Assembly: GCF_001625195.1 (NCBI RefSeq)
Contig: NC_054390.1
Location: 558,001 to 622,000, forward strand
Source of the DNA: Drechmeria coniospora
Lineage: Eukaryota; Ascomycota; Sordariomycetes; Hypocreales; Ophiocordycipitaceae
Length of the DNA stretch: 64,000 bases
Direction of reading: 5' to 3'
Each line of letters opens with the position of its first letter. Position 1 is the first letter of the stretch. A model generated the notes under the pieces. The model was not told the origin of the DNA and did not search any database. It saw only the letters and a list, made by a program, of their open reading frames with translations. Positions 33,197 to 44,784 of this stretch are shown in pieces. A program made the translations under genes and the position numbers.

Positions 33197-35416
33197 CGTC
33201 GCTTATCGGCAGCTTGGCGGTGTCGTCGAGTCGGTGGAAGCGTGCCGTGATGATTCCCATCCTCTGCGATCCGTCCCTGGTCCCATCGCTGGTCCCGAAA
33301 GGCCCTCGGCATCCATGGAACATGGCGGGACAAGGCGGCCTGTCGTATTCGTCCGGACAGCAACCGATGAGCACGCGGCGTTTCGTAGCCCGCCATGGTG
33401 CATGAGTTTTGCGCGTCAATAGAGTTGACTTTTGGTTCCGAAGGCGCGCCAACGCAAGGCCCGAGCATCCTTGGCCCCCGGCCATGTCGCGCTCGAGGCG
33501 AATCATGAGAGCTCGCAGATAGACCTGGCAGACATGGACGGGACGACCGGACTTGAGTCGGAAGACGAGCCCTTGCCGCTCTCGCAGGAGGCAAAGTCAC
33601 ACGACGATTTGGAAAAGGGACGGCGGCGCCGTGAACGAAACGAATCATGGGCAGACACAACAACCAAACTCCCAAGTGTCGTTGGCTCTCTGCTTGTCGA
33701 CTGAGATCCGTCAACCTTCATCATTCCCTTGCCTCTCTTCTCTTGAAGCAAGGGGCTGGGAAGGGCGTGCGGTCCAGATGCCACGGATGCGACCAGCGTC
33801 CGAGGTCTCAGGGGCGGCCTCCGGGACCGACCGACGTCGATGAAGCATGACCTCGTCTGTGCTGGGTCGCCGCCGACATCAATCATGGGTCGTCGTCTCG
33901 GTTTGAGCAAGAAAAAATCTACAATGCGTTGCGGGAGACGGTTGGCCATGATAGGGGGGAGGGGGGAGGGGGGAGAGGGCAGGAGCGGAGGAGAGCCGTC
34001 CGGGAGACTCTTTCCTTCCCGGGCGCCGTGAGGCAGGTCGGGAAGGAGGCTTTTGGGCCACTCCTTCCTTGCGAGCCGAGTAGGTGCGTACAGTGCTCGC
34101 ACAGTACGTGCACTTGTATTCTTGGCTGTATCTACTCTATGTACTCCGTACAAGCTCAAGATATTCGCACCATGTGCAGAGTACAGTGAAAAAGTACGCA
34201 AAAGGCTTCACCGCCAGAAACTTCACGATGCAGGCCAATGCAGGGACGACGAGCATCAACATCGGGCTGGCAACATAGCGGCAAGTATTTCAAACCTATT
34301 ACGCATGCATGCCGTAATAAGCTCCAAGGTAAGTCGAATCTCCCCATCGGATATATTATGCTCTGCTGAATCATGCGCATCCCTGCGGCCCGGCTCACGT
34401 CACGACAGCTGCTTCCATCAACCACCGGCCTTCACCTGCGCGCCATTATACTTTGTGATATTTTACTTTATTCGCCAAACGACACGGAAGCCGTGGTGCT
34501 GTGAATGAAATGGCCGCAACGGCGACAAGAAGCCGTGTGATGGGATGATGCGATGGCGGCCTCATGACGAACAAACAAAACCTTGGCCTGAAAAGCACTC
34601 GTGCGCTGTATTCGTGCGTGACGGCGCCGTTGCATGTTTCGCGTTCCGGCCTTTGACAACAATAGCATCTTCCGCCGCACCACTGTCCCGTGCATTGCCT
34701 GCCCCCTGCTACGGGGGTGAACAGATGACGGCGAGAGATTCGCCCTTGTCGTCCATGTGACGTTGAGAACATTCTGGACAACGCCGCCTCTTGATGACGA
34801 CAACAAAAATACGACGACAAATAGAACAATATGGTCCAATCGCTCCTAGGCCTTTCTTGAGCAATTGTGCAAGTCTTCGAGAGCCTTGCCACCGGCAACC
34901 CGCATGAACAGGAGACAGTCGACGCCTACCTTTGTCCACACGTCACCTTGAATCATATGATTCCCTGGACGCCAATCGCTTGCTCCTTCACTCGTCGTCC
35001 CTGCTGCCCGAGTGCCCTCTAGATGCCATTGGCACGATGCTTGTCATTCTTGTTCTTGTCCCGCTCTGGTGTTGAGACAGCCTGGCGGCAAGAATATATT
35101 CCATATACATGTATCGCTCGCTTCAAGTATACAATGGTTAAAGCAAACCGTATAGCGCATGCCATTGGCATGATGCTTGTCATTCTTGTTCTTGTCCCGC
35201 TCTGGTGTTAAGACAGCCTGGCTGGCAAGAATCGCTTCAAGTATACGACGTTTAAGTAAACCCTGCGAATAAGCCTGTGCTCTGTGGCCGCTCCCGTCAT
35301 TATGCCTCCCACGTGGTGACAGGGTTCAGATCTTCGGCGCCATTTGCGCACCTCTCCTACGACCCTTGCCTCCCCTGCTTCTCGTCCCGCTCCTCGGCGC
35401 CACTTGCGCACCTCTC
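33197..35416. other. gene-free stretch
   Basis: Frames here are short and antisense-like. A 58-bp repeat and a 100-130 bp repeat near 35020-35460 are listed separately; otherwise nothing was seen. Confidence 0.5.
35025..35262. repeat. direct duplication of about 100-130 bp
   Basis: GCCATTGGCAYGATGCTTGT followed by CATTCTTGTTCTTGTCCCGC and GACAGCCTGGC-GGCAAGAAT occurs at about 35028 and again at about 35161, each followed by GCTTCAAGTATAC. Confidence 0.9.
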
Positions 35417-35455
35417 CTACGACCCTTGCCTCCCCTGCTTCTCGTCCCGCTCCAT
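35336..35455. repeat. 58-bp tandem duplication at the 3' end of the App1-type gene
   Basis: GCGCACCTCTCCTACGACCC through CTTCTCGTCCCGCTCC is present twice. The second copy includes the last coding codons and the stop codon of the minus-strand gene (stop at 35417). Confidence 0.9.
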
Positions 35456-37885
35456 CTCCTCCATGGCGCGTCTCACGATGCCAACCGCCTCGGCCTCGAC
35501 GTCTTGACCCTTGCGCCAGGTGTAGAGGGCGACGCCCTGCTTGTCGAGAATCTCCTCGGCCCGCGCGAGCCGCCCGCGCCAAAGCTCGAGCTTCTTGTTC
35601 ACCACCTGCGGTCCGAGCGTAGGCGATCCCGCGCTCGAGGGCGACGAGACGCCCGACTTGGAGGTGGTCCGGTGGTCGATGCGCCCCGGGAACGGAGCCG
35701 GCGACGGGCCGTCAAGTTCCACGTCCGAGTTCGTCTTTGACGTCGGGCCACGGTCGTTGGGGTACCCGCGCGGGCTCGCGCTCCGGTGAGCTTGCTCCGC
35801 GGGACGTCGGGGCAGCGGCGGCGGCGGGCGGTCGTCTGCCTCAGCCTTTCTCGTCTGCTTCGACGGGCTCGGTGCTTGGGAGTGCGGATGCAACAGCCCT
35901 CCTCCTCCCACCGGCTTCCGGCGCGGCGGCGGCGGAGGCGGCGCCGACGGTCCGGAACCAACGCTCTTCGTCATCTCCGCGTTGGACCCTCGACTTCTCA
36001 GCGCAACCGGTTTCGTCGGCCGAGGCGGAGGGGCGGCCTTGGTGCCCCCCAGATGGCCCGCGCTGGCGCTGGAACGTATGCCCGGGTGCTGGTTCCGCCT
36101 CTTCACCTGCTCGAGCGCGGCGGAATCGTCGAGCTTTGCCTCTTCCGGCTCGGCCGAGAGGTCGATCAGCGTGCCCATCAGCGGCCCCGTCGACGACACG
36201 GCCGGCGCCGAGTTCTGTCGAGTCGCGCCGCTCCCGTCGCCGGCGAGCGTCAGGCTCGACGTCTTTTGGCGCAGCGCAAAGGAGGAGTCAAAGTAGCCCG
36301 TCGTCTCGGGCGTCGTGACGTCGCGGATGAAGACGGCGAGGATCCTTCCCGGGTTCGCCAGGACGAGGTCGGTGTAGACCTCGAGGTCGGCCTCGCCGCT
36401 GTCGCCGACGAGGATGAAGCGGCGCTCGGCAAAGTCGGTCATGAGCCGGTTGAGCGTCGACTTCTTCCGCTCGGCCACGGGCTCGAAGATGCCCTGCAGC
36501 ATGCCCGAGTACTGCTTCAGGTGCAGCGAGCCGGGCGGGAGGCGGCCGAGCTTGAAGAAGCTCGCGAGCACGGGGAAGAGCTGCCAGGGGCTGTTGGAGC
36601 AGTAGTGGAAGCAGACGCCGAGCTCGTGCATCCGGCCGTACCACTCCCTCACGCCGTCGACGGTGAGGCCGTCGAGGTCGCGGACAAAGGTGTTGCGGAA
36701 GATTTCGCGCGCGCCGCCCGAGATGTTGGAGTGCTTGATGGTGTCGTCGATGTCGGTGATGAGGCTGACGCCGCGCGGCTCGGTGACGTGAATCTCCTGC
36801 GTCGCCGAGAGCCTCTCGTTGGCCAGGACGCGGACGTTGGTCGGCACAAAGTCGAGCGGCGCGCGCACCATGAAGTGGCCGGCGTCGTTGGTCAGCACCG
36901 TCCGCGACTGCGACTTGGCGTTGTTGTAGAAGAAGATGGTGATGGGCAGGGCCACCAGCGGGTTCGTCATGAAGGGCGCCACGCGGGCCATGAGGTTGGC
37001 GTTGGCCGCCGCCAGCTCCTGCTCCGAGAGCTCGTTGGCCTGCGACGGCTGCCTCATCGGGCTGCCGGGCATCGAGTCGGGCGTCCGGCTCGCGCGCTGA
37101 GCCGGACGCGGGGGCACCAGCTCGACCCCCGGGCCGGCCGTCCCCGGCGACGGCTCGCTGTATCCGCCGCCGTAGGCGATGCGCTTCTCCTCCCGGCCCC
37201 TGCGCTCGATGGCGGCCGCTTCCTGGGTAATCCTTTCCTGCTCGCGCAGCTCGTCGCGCCCCTGGTGACGGTCGTCGGTCGCGTAGGCCTGGTCCGGCCG
37301 GGAGGAGGACGGTATGCCGCTGAGCTGGCGGGCGAGGCCGAGGAGGATCCGGTTCCGCTTCGTCAAGGGCCCCGTGCTCGGGCTGTATATCCAGCCGCGG
37401 ACGTCGACGTCGACGATGGCCTTGCTGTCCTCGTTCTTCTCCCACTCCTGCCGCCAGTAGTCGTCGTCGGCCGGCGTCGACTGCTGGGCGGCGGCCGGCA
37501 CCCGGGCCCAATCCTTGGGGACGTGGCGCTTCGCGTACGAGGGAAAGAGGATCATCTGCTCGTCTCCCTGCGACGTGATGGCCACGTCGGGGAAGGCGCC
37601 CGGTATGTGCGTGCTCTCCTGCATGGGATCCAGCGCCGCCCTGGCCCTCGACTGCGCGTACGAGTCCTTGATGTCCGTCACGGCCAGCTGGCCGGAGCGG
37701 TAGAGGCTACCGGCCATGGCCGCCAGCCTGCGTCTTCTCGACCCCTTCTCGACCTTCTCGCCGTCGTCCTGCGGCGAGCCATCGTTGCCGTCCCTCGCCG
37801 GCACGCGCATGCTGTGTTGGCCGCCTCGGTCGCCCCTCGCATCCTCGTCCGCCAGTCTCGGCAGCGGCGAGGGCGGGTCGAGCAT
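35417..37885 (-). CDS. App1-type phosphatidate phosphatase, 5' end incomplete
   Basis: The open frame gives 822 aa from the first ATG at 37885. The catalytic region (PF09949, about 375-530) has LITDIDDTIKHSN, the DxDxT nucleophile motif of HAD-type phosphatidate phosphatases, then CSNSPWQLFPVL and FILVGDSGEADLEVY. Before it is a beta-rich App1-specific region (TIFFYNNAKSQSRTVLTND), and after it a long Pro/Ser-rich tail. Yeast App1 converts phosphatidate to diacylglycerol at actin patches. The frame stays open and protein-like well upstream of the ATG (for example LSRSFRRVQSAVHGFLSGR near 37970), so translation probably begins in an upstream exon that I could not place. The C-terminal coding end lies in a 58-bp duplication. 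Function is confident, N-terminus is not. Confidence 0.88.
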   Translation of the reverse strand: MLDPPSPLPRLADEDARGDRGGQHSMRVPARDGNDGSPQDDGEKVEKGSRRRRLAAMAGSLYRSGQLAVTDIKDSYAQSRARAALDPMQESTHIPGAFPDVAITSQGDEQMILFPSYAKRHVPKDWARVPAAAQQSTPADDDYWRQEWEKNEDSKAIVDVDVRGWIYSPSTGPLTKRNRILLGLARQLSGIPSSSRPDQAYATDDRHQGRDELREQERITQEAAAIERRGREEKRIAYGGGYSEPSPGTAGPGVELVPPRPAQRASRTPDSMPGSPMRQPSQANELSEQELAAANANLMARVAPFMTNPLVALPITIFFYNNAKSQSRTVLTNDAGHFMVRAPLDFVPTNVRVLANERLSATQEIHVTEPRGVSLITDIDDTIKHSNISGGAREIFRNTFVRDLDGLTVDGVREWYGRMHELGVCFHYCSNSPWQLFPVLASFFKLGRLPPGSLHLKQYSGMLQGIFEPVAERKKSTLNRLMTDFAERRFILVGDSGEADLEVYTDLVLANPGRILAVFIRDVTTPETTGYFDSSFALRQKTSSLTLAGDGSGATRQNSAPAVSSTGPLMGTLIDLSAEPEEAKLDDSAALEQVKRRNQHPGIRSSASAGHLGGTKAAPPPRPTKPVALRSRGSNAEMTKSVGSGPSAPPPPPPRRKPVGGGGLLHPHSQAPSPSKQTRKAEADDRPPPPLPRRPAEQAHRSASPRGYPNDRGPTSKTNSDVELDGPSPAPFPGRIDHRTTSKSGVSSPSSAGSPTLGPQVVNKKLELWRGRLARAEEILDKQGVALYTWRKGQDVEAEAVGIVRRAMEEMERDEKQGRQGS

Positions 37886-38324
37886 GAGCCGCCCGGGACG
37901 GCTCGCGACGAGGTCGACGAGTCGGGCCCTTTCGGCGCGCCTGCGCTGGCGTCCCGAGAGGAAGCCGTGGACGGCCGACTGGACCCTGCGGAAGCTGCGG
38001 GAGAGGCGAGAAAGCGTGTCGAGCGGGGAGGCGAGAGAGCGGTGACGATGGCCCTCTAGGACCCGGGGGAGCAGAACCCGATGCCAGCAATGCGGATGGC
38101 GAGCACGTGTGTCCGTACGGCGACGTGTGGAAAGGCGACCGAAGAGTCTGCGGAAGGGGAAGAGAGCCAGGATGGCGATGGCGGCGAGGAAAGGGTGCGT
38201 CGTTGTCCAGTTTTGTTATGTATTCAACTTTGGGTGGATGGTGGTGAATTGGCATGGATTGGAGCGAGTTGTCCATGGCGAGCCCGCCGAGCATTGGAGG
38301 GGTGTGCCCTGGAGAGGTGCCCTG

Positions 38325-38402
38325 GAGAGAAGCCCTGGAGAGGCGGGGAGAGCCCTGGGGAGAGCCCTGGGGAGAGCCCTGGGGAGAGCCCTGAAGAGAC
38401 GA
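38325..38402. repeat. 12-bp tandem repeat
   Basis: About six copies of GGGGAGAGCCCT with degenerate edges. Confidence 0.9.
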
Positions 38403-39184
38403 GCGCTAATGGGCGGGAACCGCTGCGAGGAACGGTTCCGACGCCTGCCTGCCTAGCGACGTCACGTCAGCGAGATGCTCGGAACTGACCTCGGAGGCTC
38501 ATGCGGCATGCGTCGCTGATGCAGGCACCTGACGCGGCGGGATGGATGCTGCGCCCTGCCTGCCGTCCTGGCCAGTTGAGGCCCGTGACTTTGGCAATCC
38601 GTCTGCTGGCTTCGGTTGGAGCAGATGAGAGATGAAGGTGAGGGATGATCCAAGGACGGAGTTGCTGAAGAGCATGACGAGTCCCCTGTCGTGGTACCTG
38701 ATTCTACCAAGAAGCTAGGTCTAGGTATGAATACTTGCAGGGAAGTACCTGTACTACAAGTCTACGACGGGTAGGTTTGTAGGGAGTACATGTACATGGC
38801 AAGTAAGTTGGCATGCAAGTACCCAATTCAGTACTCCGAATTTAAGTATTAATACCAGCTTAATTACCTCTACTTACACCTACCAAGTACTGTGCTTACT
38901 GGTACTTACTTGTACCGACAATCATGCCAAAACGTACCCTTACAGTACGGAGTAGTAGTATTAATATCAAGTTATACTGTAGTCTGTACTTGTTGCTCTG
39001 ACCTGCATGTGCTGAACTGAACGCCGTAAGCAGTATCTATTTGAATTGCATCACACCTAATCCGGGCTTGGGCGAGTACATGTACATGTACGCAGAACAC
39101 CAAAATGTACATCTACTGGGGGTCTGCGTACGGTACGTATCTGCACGTTGTGCGCCTGATGCCTCCATGTGGCATCTGCCACGG

Positions 39185-39256
39185 ACACGTGAGGTTCTGT
39201 AAGGTTCCGTGAGGTCCTGTGAGGTTCCGTGAGGTTCCGTGAGGTTCTGTGACATT
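39185..39256. repeat. 10-bp tandem repeat
   Basis: About seven copies of GAGGTTCCGT/GAGGTTCTGT. Confidence 0.9.
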
Positions 39257-39600
39257 CCGCACTCCAAAGTTACTCCGAATATATTGATAATACTGAGAGC
39301 TCGACCGAGTACGACGGCACAGCAATAGTGCCAAATGGCTTCAAAACGTAACCGGTATGCCCTACTCGGTAGACGAAGCGTGAATGTATATTCTCCCCAG
39401 CACGCATCAGCATAGTATGATAAAAAAGTTTGTATACTGGCATCGTCCTCTGGTCGTTGCGGAACCGGCGCCGCAAGTCCCCGTGGCCAAAAGCTGTACT
39501 TGCAGTACGTTAGCTGCGTTTCCTTGCATGAATGCCAACATCTACAGCTCCATGCCACCATGGATCCCTACTTGTGCTCGTACGGGGCCGACTCTCGTCG

Positions 39601-42036
39601 TCACCGCCTCCCCTTTGTCCCTTTCGTTCCCTTCGTCCCCTTCGCCCCGGGCGCCGATCGAGCCGTCTTCTTGCCCTTGCCCTTGGCCGCCGCCGCCGCC
39701 GCGTCTCCCTTGCCCTTCTTCCACAGGCCGCCGTCAATGGTCCGCGCCGCCTTGGCGTCGAGCCGCTTCTTGTCCTTGTTGCTCAGCTTGCCGCCGGCCT
39801 TCTTCTTCATCGACTCGCGCATGCCGTTGAGCTCGTCCTTGCCCGCCTGCTTCGCCTTGGCCTTGTCGTGCGCCGTCTCGAACCAGGTGCGCCGGGGCCG
39901 CCCCTTGATCTCGGCCTCATGCTCCATCATGTTCTCGCCCTTCCTGAGCACCATCTCGGCGTTGGCCAGCTGCTTCTCCTCCTTTTCCTGCTGCATAATC
40001 TCCTCAATCTCGTCGGCCATGCCCTCCACCTCGTCCGCCCACCTGTCGGCGTCGGCCGGCGCGATGACTCGGCTCACAATCTTGGCTCCCTGCGCCTTGC
40101 CGGCCCTCACGGCCGCCTTGACCACCTTTCGGTCGTTCTCCGCCGCGAGCGTCACGGCGACGCCCTTGCGGCCGGCACGCGCCGTGCGGCCGACTCGGTG
40201 CACGTAGATTTCGAGCGACTGCGGCGCCTCGTAGTTGATGACCGTGTCGACGCCCTTGATGTCGAGACCACGGGAGGCGAGGTCCGTGGCGAGCAGGTAC
40301 GACACCTTGCCGTCTCGGAAGGACTCGACGCTCTCGATACGCTACGCATCAGGTCAGTCGGCCGCCTTCGCCGTCGTCGTCGTCCTCGCCCTCGGGCAAC
40401 GAGTGGGTCGACGTACCTGTGTCTGGTTCATGGAGCCGTGCAGCTCGGCGCACGAGAGGTCGAGCAGGCCAAAGACGACGCGCGCCCGGTGCGCCTCCTT
40501 CTTTTGGCGGAAAAAGATGATGACCCTCTCGGTGTAGAGCGTCTTGCAGAGGTGGGCGAGGTAGCCCATGCGCTTCTCCTCCCGCCCGGGCCGCAGCCGG
40601 ACAAACTCCTGCACCAGCGTGCCGACCGTCTTCTTCTTCGAGTCCACCATGACGCGGACCGGCTTGTTCATGCCGACGCGGATGAGCCGGTCGACCGTCG
40701 ACGTCATGGTGGCGGAGAAGAGCATCGTCTGGCGCGACTTGGGCAGCGTCGTGAGGATCTCGTTGAGCTCGTCGGCGAAGCCATCCTCGAGCATGCGATC
40801 GGCCTCGTCGAGCACGAGGATCTCGACCGTGTCGAGGTTGAAGCCGGCCGAGTTTCGCATGTGATCGATGAACCGACCGGGCGTCGCAATCACCACGTCC
40901 GGCCGTCGTCGGAGCTCCGCCTCCTGCGCCTTCAGGCTCAGGCCACCGACGGCCATGGAAAATTTAATGTCCGTGTGGGACGCGAGCTTGGTCGACACGG
41001 CGAAGCACTGCATGGCGAGCTCTCGCGTCGGCGTGAGCACGACGACCCGCGTGGTCGGCATCTTGTTCGGCCGGTACAGCAGTCGCTCGAGGATGGGAAT
41101 CATAAAGGCGCCCGTCTTGCCGGAGCCCGTGACGGCACCGCCGACGACGTCCTTGCCCATGAGCGCAATCGGTATCGACTTGGACTGGATGGGCGTCGGC
41201 TTGGAGAAGCCGACGGCGGCGAGGCCGCGAAGGATGGGGCGCGACAGGGACAGGGCCATGAACGATGACGCATCCGTCTGGCTGCCGGCCGCCTGCTTTT
41301 CCTCGGGCGCGAAGAAGGCCTCCTGCCTCGCCTGCTCTTCGGCGTCTTCCTCGTCGCCGCTCGCCTCGGACATGTCGTCGTCGTCGGGATGGCCGACGGG
41401 CGTCGCCACCGAGTCGTCGTCGGATGCTGGCTCGTCGTCCTCGTCGCCCTCGTCATCGTCGTCCTCGTCCCCACCCTCGTCGGATCCTTCGTCGTCCGAC
41501 TCGGCGTTCATTCCAAAGGCGTCGTCGGCGAGAACCTCGTCGTCATCGTCGTCCAGGTCGATTTCCTCTTGCTCTTCCGGGGCGGCGCCGTCTTGGTCGT
41601 CGGATGTCTTGCCGTCGCCGTTTTTCTTACTCTCCCTTCGTCTCCGAATGATGTCGTCAATGTCGACGCCTTTGCTGACGGCAAACATTTTTTGCTTGGC
41701 ACCTTCGAAGCCCCAGCCGGCGAAATCTTCGTCACCGGATCCGTCGTCGTCGACGAGAAACTCAAACTCGGAATCCATGGCACCGTCGTCGTCGTCCTTG
41801 CGGCCCCAAACACCTCCAGCATCCTCTCGGGCCTCTTCGGCCTCGTCTCCTGCAGAGTTCTGCACACCTTGCTTCGCCGCTAACTTGGCCGTCTTGGCCT
41901 TTTTGTCGGTCTTGACTTTTTTCTTGGCCGGCTGGGCGGCGAGGGCTTCCTCCTCGAGCAGCTCGACAGGGACATCCTCGGTGTCGGAGAGGGTGTAGAC
42001 AAAGTCGTCGGTCGGCTTCCTCTTCTGCGGCGCCAT
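39601..42036 (-). CDS. DRS1: DEAD-box RNA helicase of the Drs1/DDX27 family, ribosome biogenesis
   Basis: Two exons (42036-40417, 40341-39601), 75-nt intron, phase 0, 786 aa. The acidic and basic N-terminus (about 1-250) has long Asp/Glu runs, as in nucleolar Drs1. Helicase motifs appear in order: Q motif with [16 protein letters not shown] (I), PTRELA (Ia), DEAD (II), SAT (III), [10 protein letters not shown] (V) and [11 protein letters not shown] (VI). The intron lies between the MNQTQ segment and the [11 protein letters not shown] segment, just before motif V. The C-terminus is Lys/Ala-rich and ends in three GTK repeats. Drs1 acts in 60S subunit maturation in the nucleolus. The ATG at 42036 (MAPQKRK) starts the conserved-looking region. 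It is divergent from the EB1 gene across 821 bp. Confidence 0.95.
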
Positions 42037-42857
42037 TTTTATGAGATGGCCACGTCGTCGGCGGTGTCCAATGTCCCGTATCAGAGTGTCGGGCACGATG
42101 AAGTTGGTCGTCCAGCAGAGCTCGAAAATGATCGTTTACAATTTCTGGCGGTGAGAATACTGCCGCAAGGGCCCTCGCCCCATTTTTTGCCAATACGGAG
42201 CACTGTACGGGGCACTGTACGGAGCACTGTACGGAGTAGATGTACTTGTATTTGCTGCAAGTACTTGCCCCATACGGAGTACATAGTACAGCACGTTCTT
42301 TACGGAGATACATGGAAATACTGTGCTCCGTACTGTACAACTACAGTAAATAATTATTTGTAGTCGTAGTTGCACATTGTACTAATACAACTCGAGTAAG
42401 TAATTACTTATTATTTCCAGCGCAGTAATCCCGTAGTTTTGCCGTCCACTGTACCCCGCCGTTTGGTTGATTGGACGACCAGCTGCCAAGCAGGCGCCGC
42501 AGCAATAAATACAGTATTAATACTTAAGTAATTACTGAGTGTACAGTACTTGACCATGCTAATAATAATAATTGCTACCGTCCCAGGCACAGAACGACCA
42601 GCTAATTATTAGCTGGTGATTAATTTCGCCGGCTCCCTTTTCGTCGCCCATCGCTGCCTCGCCTCTGCCAAACTTGACCCTTTCTTCATCCCATTCTCGA
42701 TACCCGCTGTTTTTGGCACCCGATTCTTTGCATCCTTTGCACTACCTCTACCGCATTCGTCAACATCGACATCGCGCCGCTGCATCGTCGGGACGGCCGT
42801 CGTCAGCAGCATCTTCTCCGCGTCCGTCCGTCCGAGTCACGAAGCCATCAAGACAAG
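42037..42857. promoter_or_regulatory. shared divergent promoter region of the Drs1 and EB1 genes
   Basis: 821 bp between opposite-strand start codons. 42190-42420 has many GTAC words and TTATTATT-type AT-rich stretches; 42620-42840 is pyrimidine-rich toward the EB1 start, as in many fungal promoters. No defined operator was recognised. Confidence 0.4.
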
Positions 42858-43782
42858 ATGGGCGAGTCGAGGTTCGTGCATCTCACAAGGCCGCGCACGG
42901 GTCGCTCTGACAGGCATGACGGCAGGCAAGAACTCGTGCAATGGCTCAACAGCCTCCTCCAGCTGAACATCACAAAGGTTGAGCAATGCGGCACGGGGTG
43001 AGTCGATTACCCCTCCCCCGCACCAGGCGGCGCGCCGGCCGTGACGGTGAGACGGTGCCGGCGTGCCAGTGGATCTGACGAGGAGCAGTGCCGCCCTTTG
43101 CCAGGTGTTTGACAGCATATACATGGACGTGCCCATGTCCAAGGTCAAGTTCAACGCAAACGGCGAGTGGTCGTACGTGCAAAATTTCAAGGTTCTCCAG
43201 AGTACGTACGGACGCGGCTCGTCCACCGCCGGATCGAACGCGTGACGGCTGACGGTGGCAGACATCTTCACCAAGCATCAGATCGAAAAGCCGATTCCGG
43301 TCGAGGCCCTCATCAAGTGCAAGATGCAGGACAATCTCGAGTTTCTCCAGTGGACCAAGAAGTTCTGGGACCTCAACTTCCCCGACCACGACTACGACGC
43401 CGTCGCCCGCAGAAAGGGGGGCGCCCTCCCGAGCAACACCAAGGCCCCCATCGCCGTCGGCGGTGCCCGTAGGGTAGGCACGACGCCGTCGGGGGCCGCC
43501 CCGCGCGTCGCCAAAGCCGCCGGTCCCGGCACGGCGGCGCTGCAGCAGGAAAACGCGACGCTCAAGGACACGGTGGGCGGCCTCGAGCGCGAACGGGACT
43601 TTTACTTCAGCAAGCTCCGAGACATAGAGCTCCTCGTGCAGCAGGCCGTCGACGAGGATCCGGAGCTCGAGAAGCAGGAGGATGGCCTCGTCAAGTCGAT
43701 CCAGACGATCCTCTACTCGACCGAGGAAGGTTTCGAGATTCCCGAGGAGGGCGAGGCCGTCGACGACCAGGAGACGTTCTGA
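42858..43782 (+). CDS. microtubule plus-end protein EB1 (Mal3/Bim1 family)
   Basis: Four exons (42858-42871, 42926-42997, 43089-43201, 43262-43782) with introns 54, 91 and 60 nt; product 239 aa. Exon 1 encodes only MGES plus part of the next codon. The chain reads MGESRQELVQWLNSLLQ, then the CH domain (QCGTGAALCQVFDSI, VKFNANGEWSYVQNFKVLQ, DNLEFLQWTKKFWD), which binds growing microtubule ends. A Gly/Ala/Pro linker follows, then the EBH dimerisation helix (about 175-215, ERERDFYFSKLRDIELLVQ) that recruits partner proteins, and an acidic tail ending DDQETF, comparable to the EEY/F tail of other EB1 proteins. Acceptor choices were fixed by matching this family's invariant spacing. High confidence in identity; intron 1 (GTTCGT donor) is the least certain boundary. 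Confidence 0.95.
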
Positions 43783-44194
43783 GCGAGGCGAGCGGCCGAT
43801 GCTGATGGGCACAAAACGAACATGGATGGGGACGGCGACCGGAGAATGGTGCCGATGTCTGCACGGCTGCAGGAGGGCGTGACGCGTGACGGGCTACGCC
43901 GCGACTCATGATGGCGAGCAAAGGCATGTTTCCGGGACCTCGACCTTGAAACGCACGGGCAGTCGGGGAGTAGCAGTAGCGTATAGCTGGTAAGCTTCGA
44001 GGACGATGGCCCGGCCGCCACGTGCCGAGCATGAGAAAGAGACGTTGCTTCGTCCTAGACGGGTAGCAGGTGTCTGTGCAGGGTGGACATTCATCAGCAG
44101 CCATGAACGGCCACTCGGGCATGAAGAGCACCGGTGGCCGAGCACCGGTGGCCGAGCCCCGGTCGCCTTGGATGGGTGATTTCTCCCTACCGAC

Positions 44195-44340
44195 CACGAC
44201 ATGGCCGTGTTGCGCATGCACTCTTTTCTTTGTGGGAGCATGGGCGGACTGTCGATGCCGGAGATGCAGCAGCACGTCGTAGAGGTAGGCGGCCGTCGTT
44301 TTCGTCGGCCGAGGGCGGCAGCAGTTGTCGATGGGCTCCC
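44195..44340 (-). pseudogene. decayed fragment related to the SRP receptor beta gene of this window
   Basis: The minus strand encodes AAYLYDVLLHLRHRQ, against ASYLYDVLLHLQRRA in the intact gene at 55909-56772. At the nucleotide level 44260-44295 (reverse) and 56378-56413 match at 33 of 36 positions, and weaker similarity extends on both sides (GCCGCCCTCGG upstream). The rest of the gene is not found, so this is a truncated relic, lying about 65 bp from a miniature inverted-repeat element. Confidence 0.6.
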
Positions 44341-44404
44341 ACGTGCTAGGAATACTGTACCTGCAATACGGGTACAGATTACTCCGTACGGAGTACAGCA
44401 TGTA

Positions 44405-44484
44405 CAGTGGGGTGGCAAAAATGTCGATTCAATTTGTAGGAGCAGCGCCACCAAAACTGAACCGTTATTTTTGTCAAGTGATTG
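44405..44484. mobile_element. 80-bp miniature inverted-repeat element, copy A
   Basis: Starts CAGTGGGGTGGCAAAAATG and ends TTTGTCAAGTGATTG; flanked by TA on both sides. The two 40-bp halves are imperfect inverted repeats sharing GGCAAAAATGTCGATTCAAT against its complement. Same length as copies at 55220 and 55500. Confidence 0.8.
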
Positions 44485-44784
44485 TACAATGTAAGTACGG
44501 AGTACGGAGTAATCTGTACCCGTATTGCAGGTACAGTACTGTACTTGCTAGTATTCATCACTACCTAGTAGTAGGGGACCAGGTGAGGGACCTCGCGTCA
44601 CTGGCACCTTGACCAATCCAGAGGAAGAATGAGGGTTACGGATCACGGCAGCCGCATTACTCGGCACTCTGCTCAGCTTCTATATCAATATCCAGATGGA
44701 TTCATAGTTGCAGAGCGTTGATACTTGTTGAGTACGGAGTACATGTGTGCATGTTCGAGTGCAGGCATTGTACAGAGTACATGG

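Larger units (their letters stand above)
37886..39600. other. 5' flank of the App1-type gene and intergenic repeats
   Basis: 37886-38030 is probably still coding for the App1-type protein on the minus strand. Beyond that are a 12-bp array (38325-38400), a GAGGTTCCGT array (39185-39255) and GTAC words at 38700-39000. Confidence 0.45.

Noticed and set aside
37707..38294. 195-codon minus-strand frame beginning MLGGLAMDNSLQSMP
   Set aside because: It overlaps the App1-type N-terminal region in another frame and becomes Arg/Gly/Pro-rich there, typical of a shadow frame.
43691..44401. 236-codon minus-strand frame containing YLYDVLLHLRHRQ as an intact gene
   Set aside because: Only a short central piece resembles SRP receptor beta; P-loop and NKxD motifs are absent and the frame runs antisense into the EB1 gene, so it is treated as a relic.
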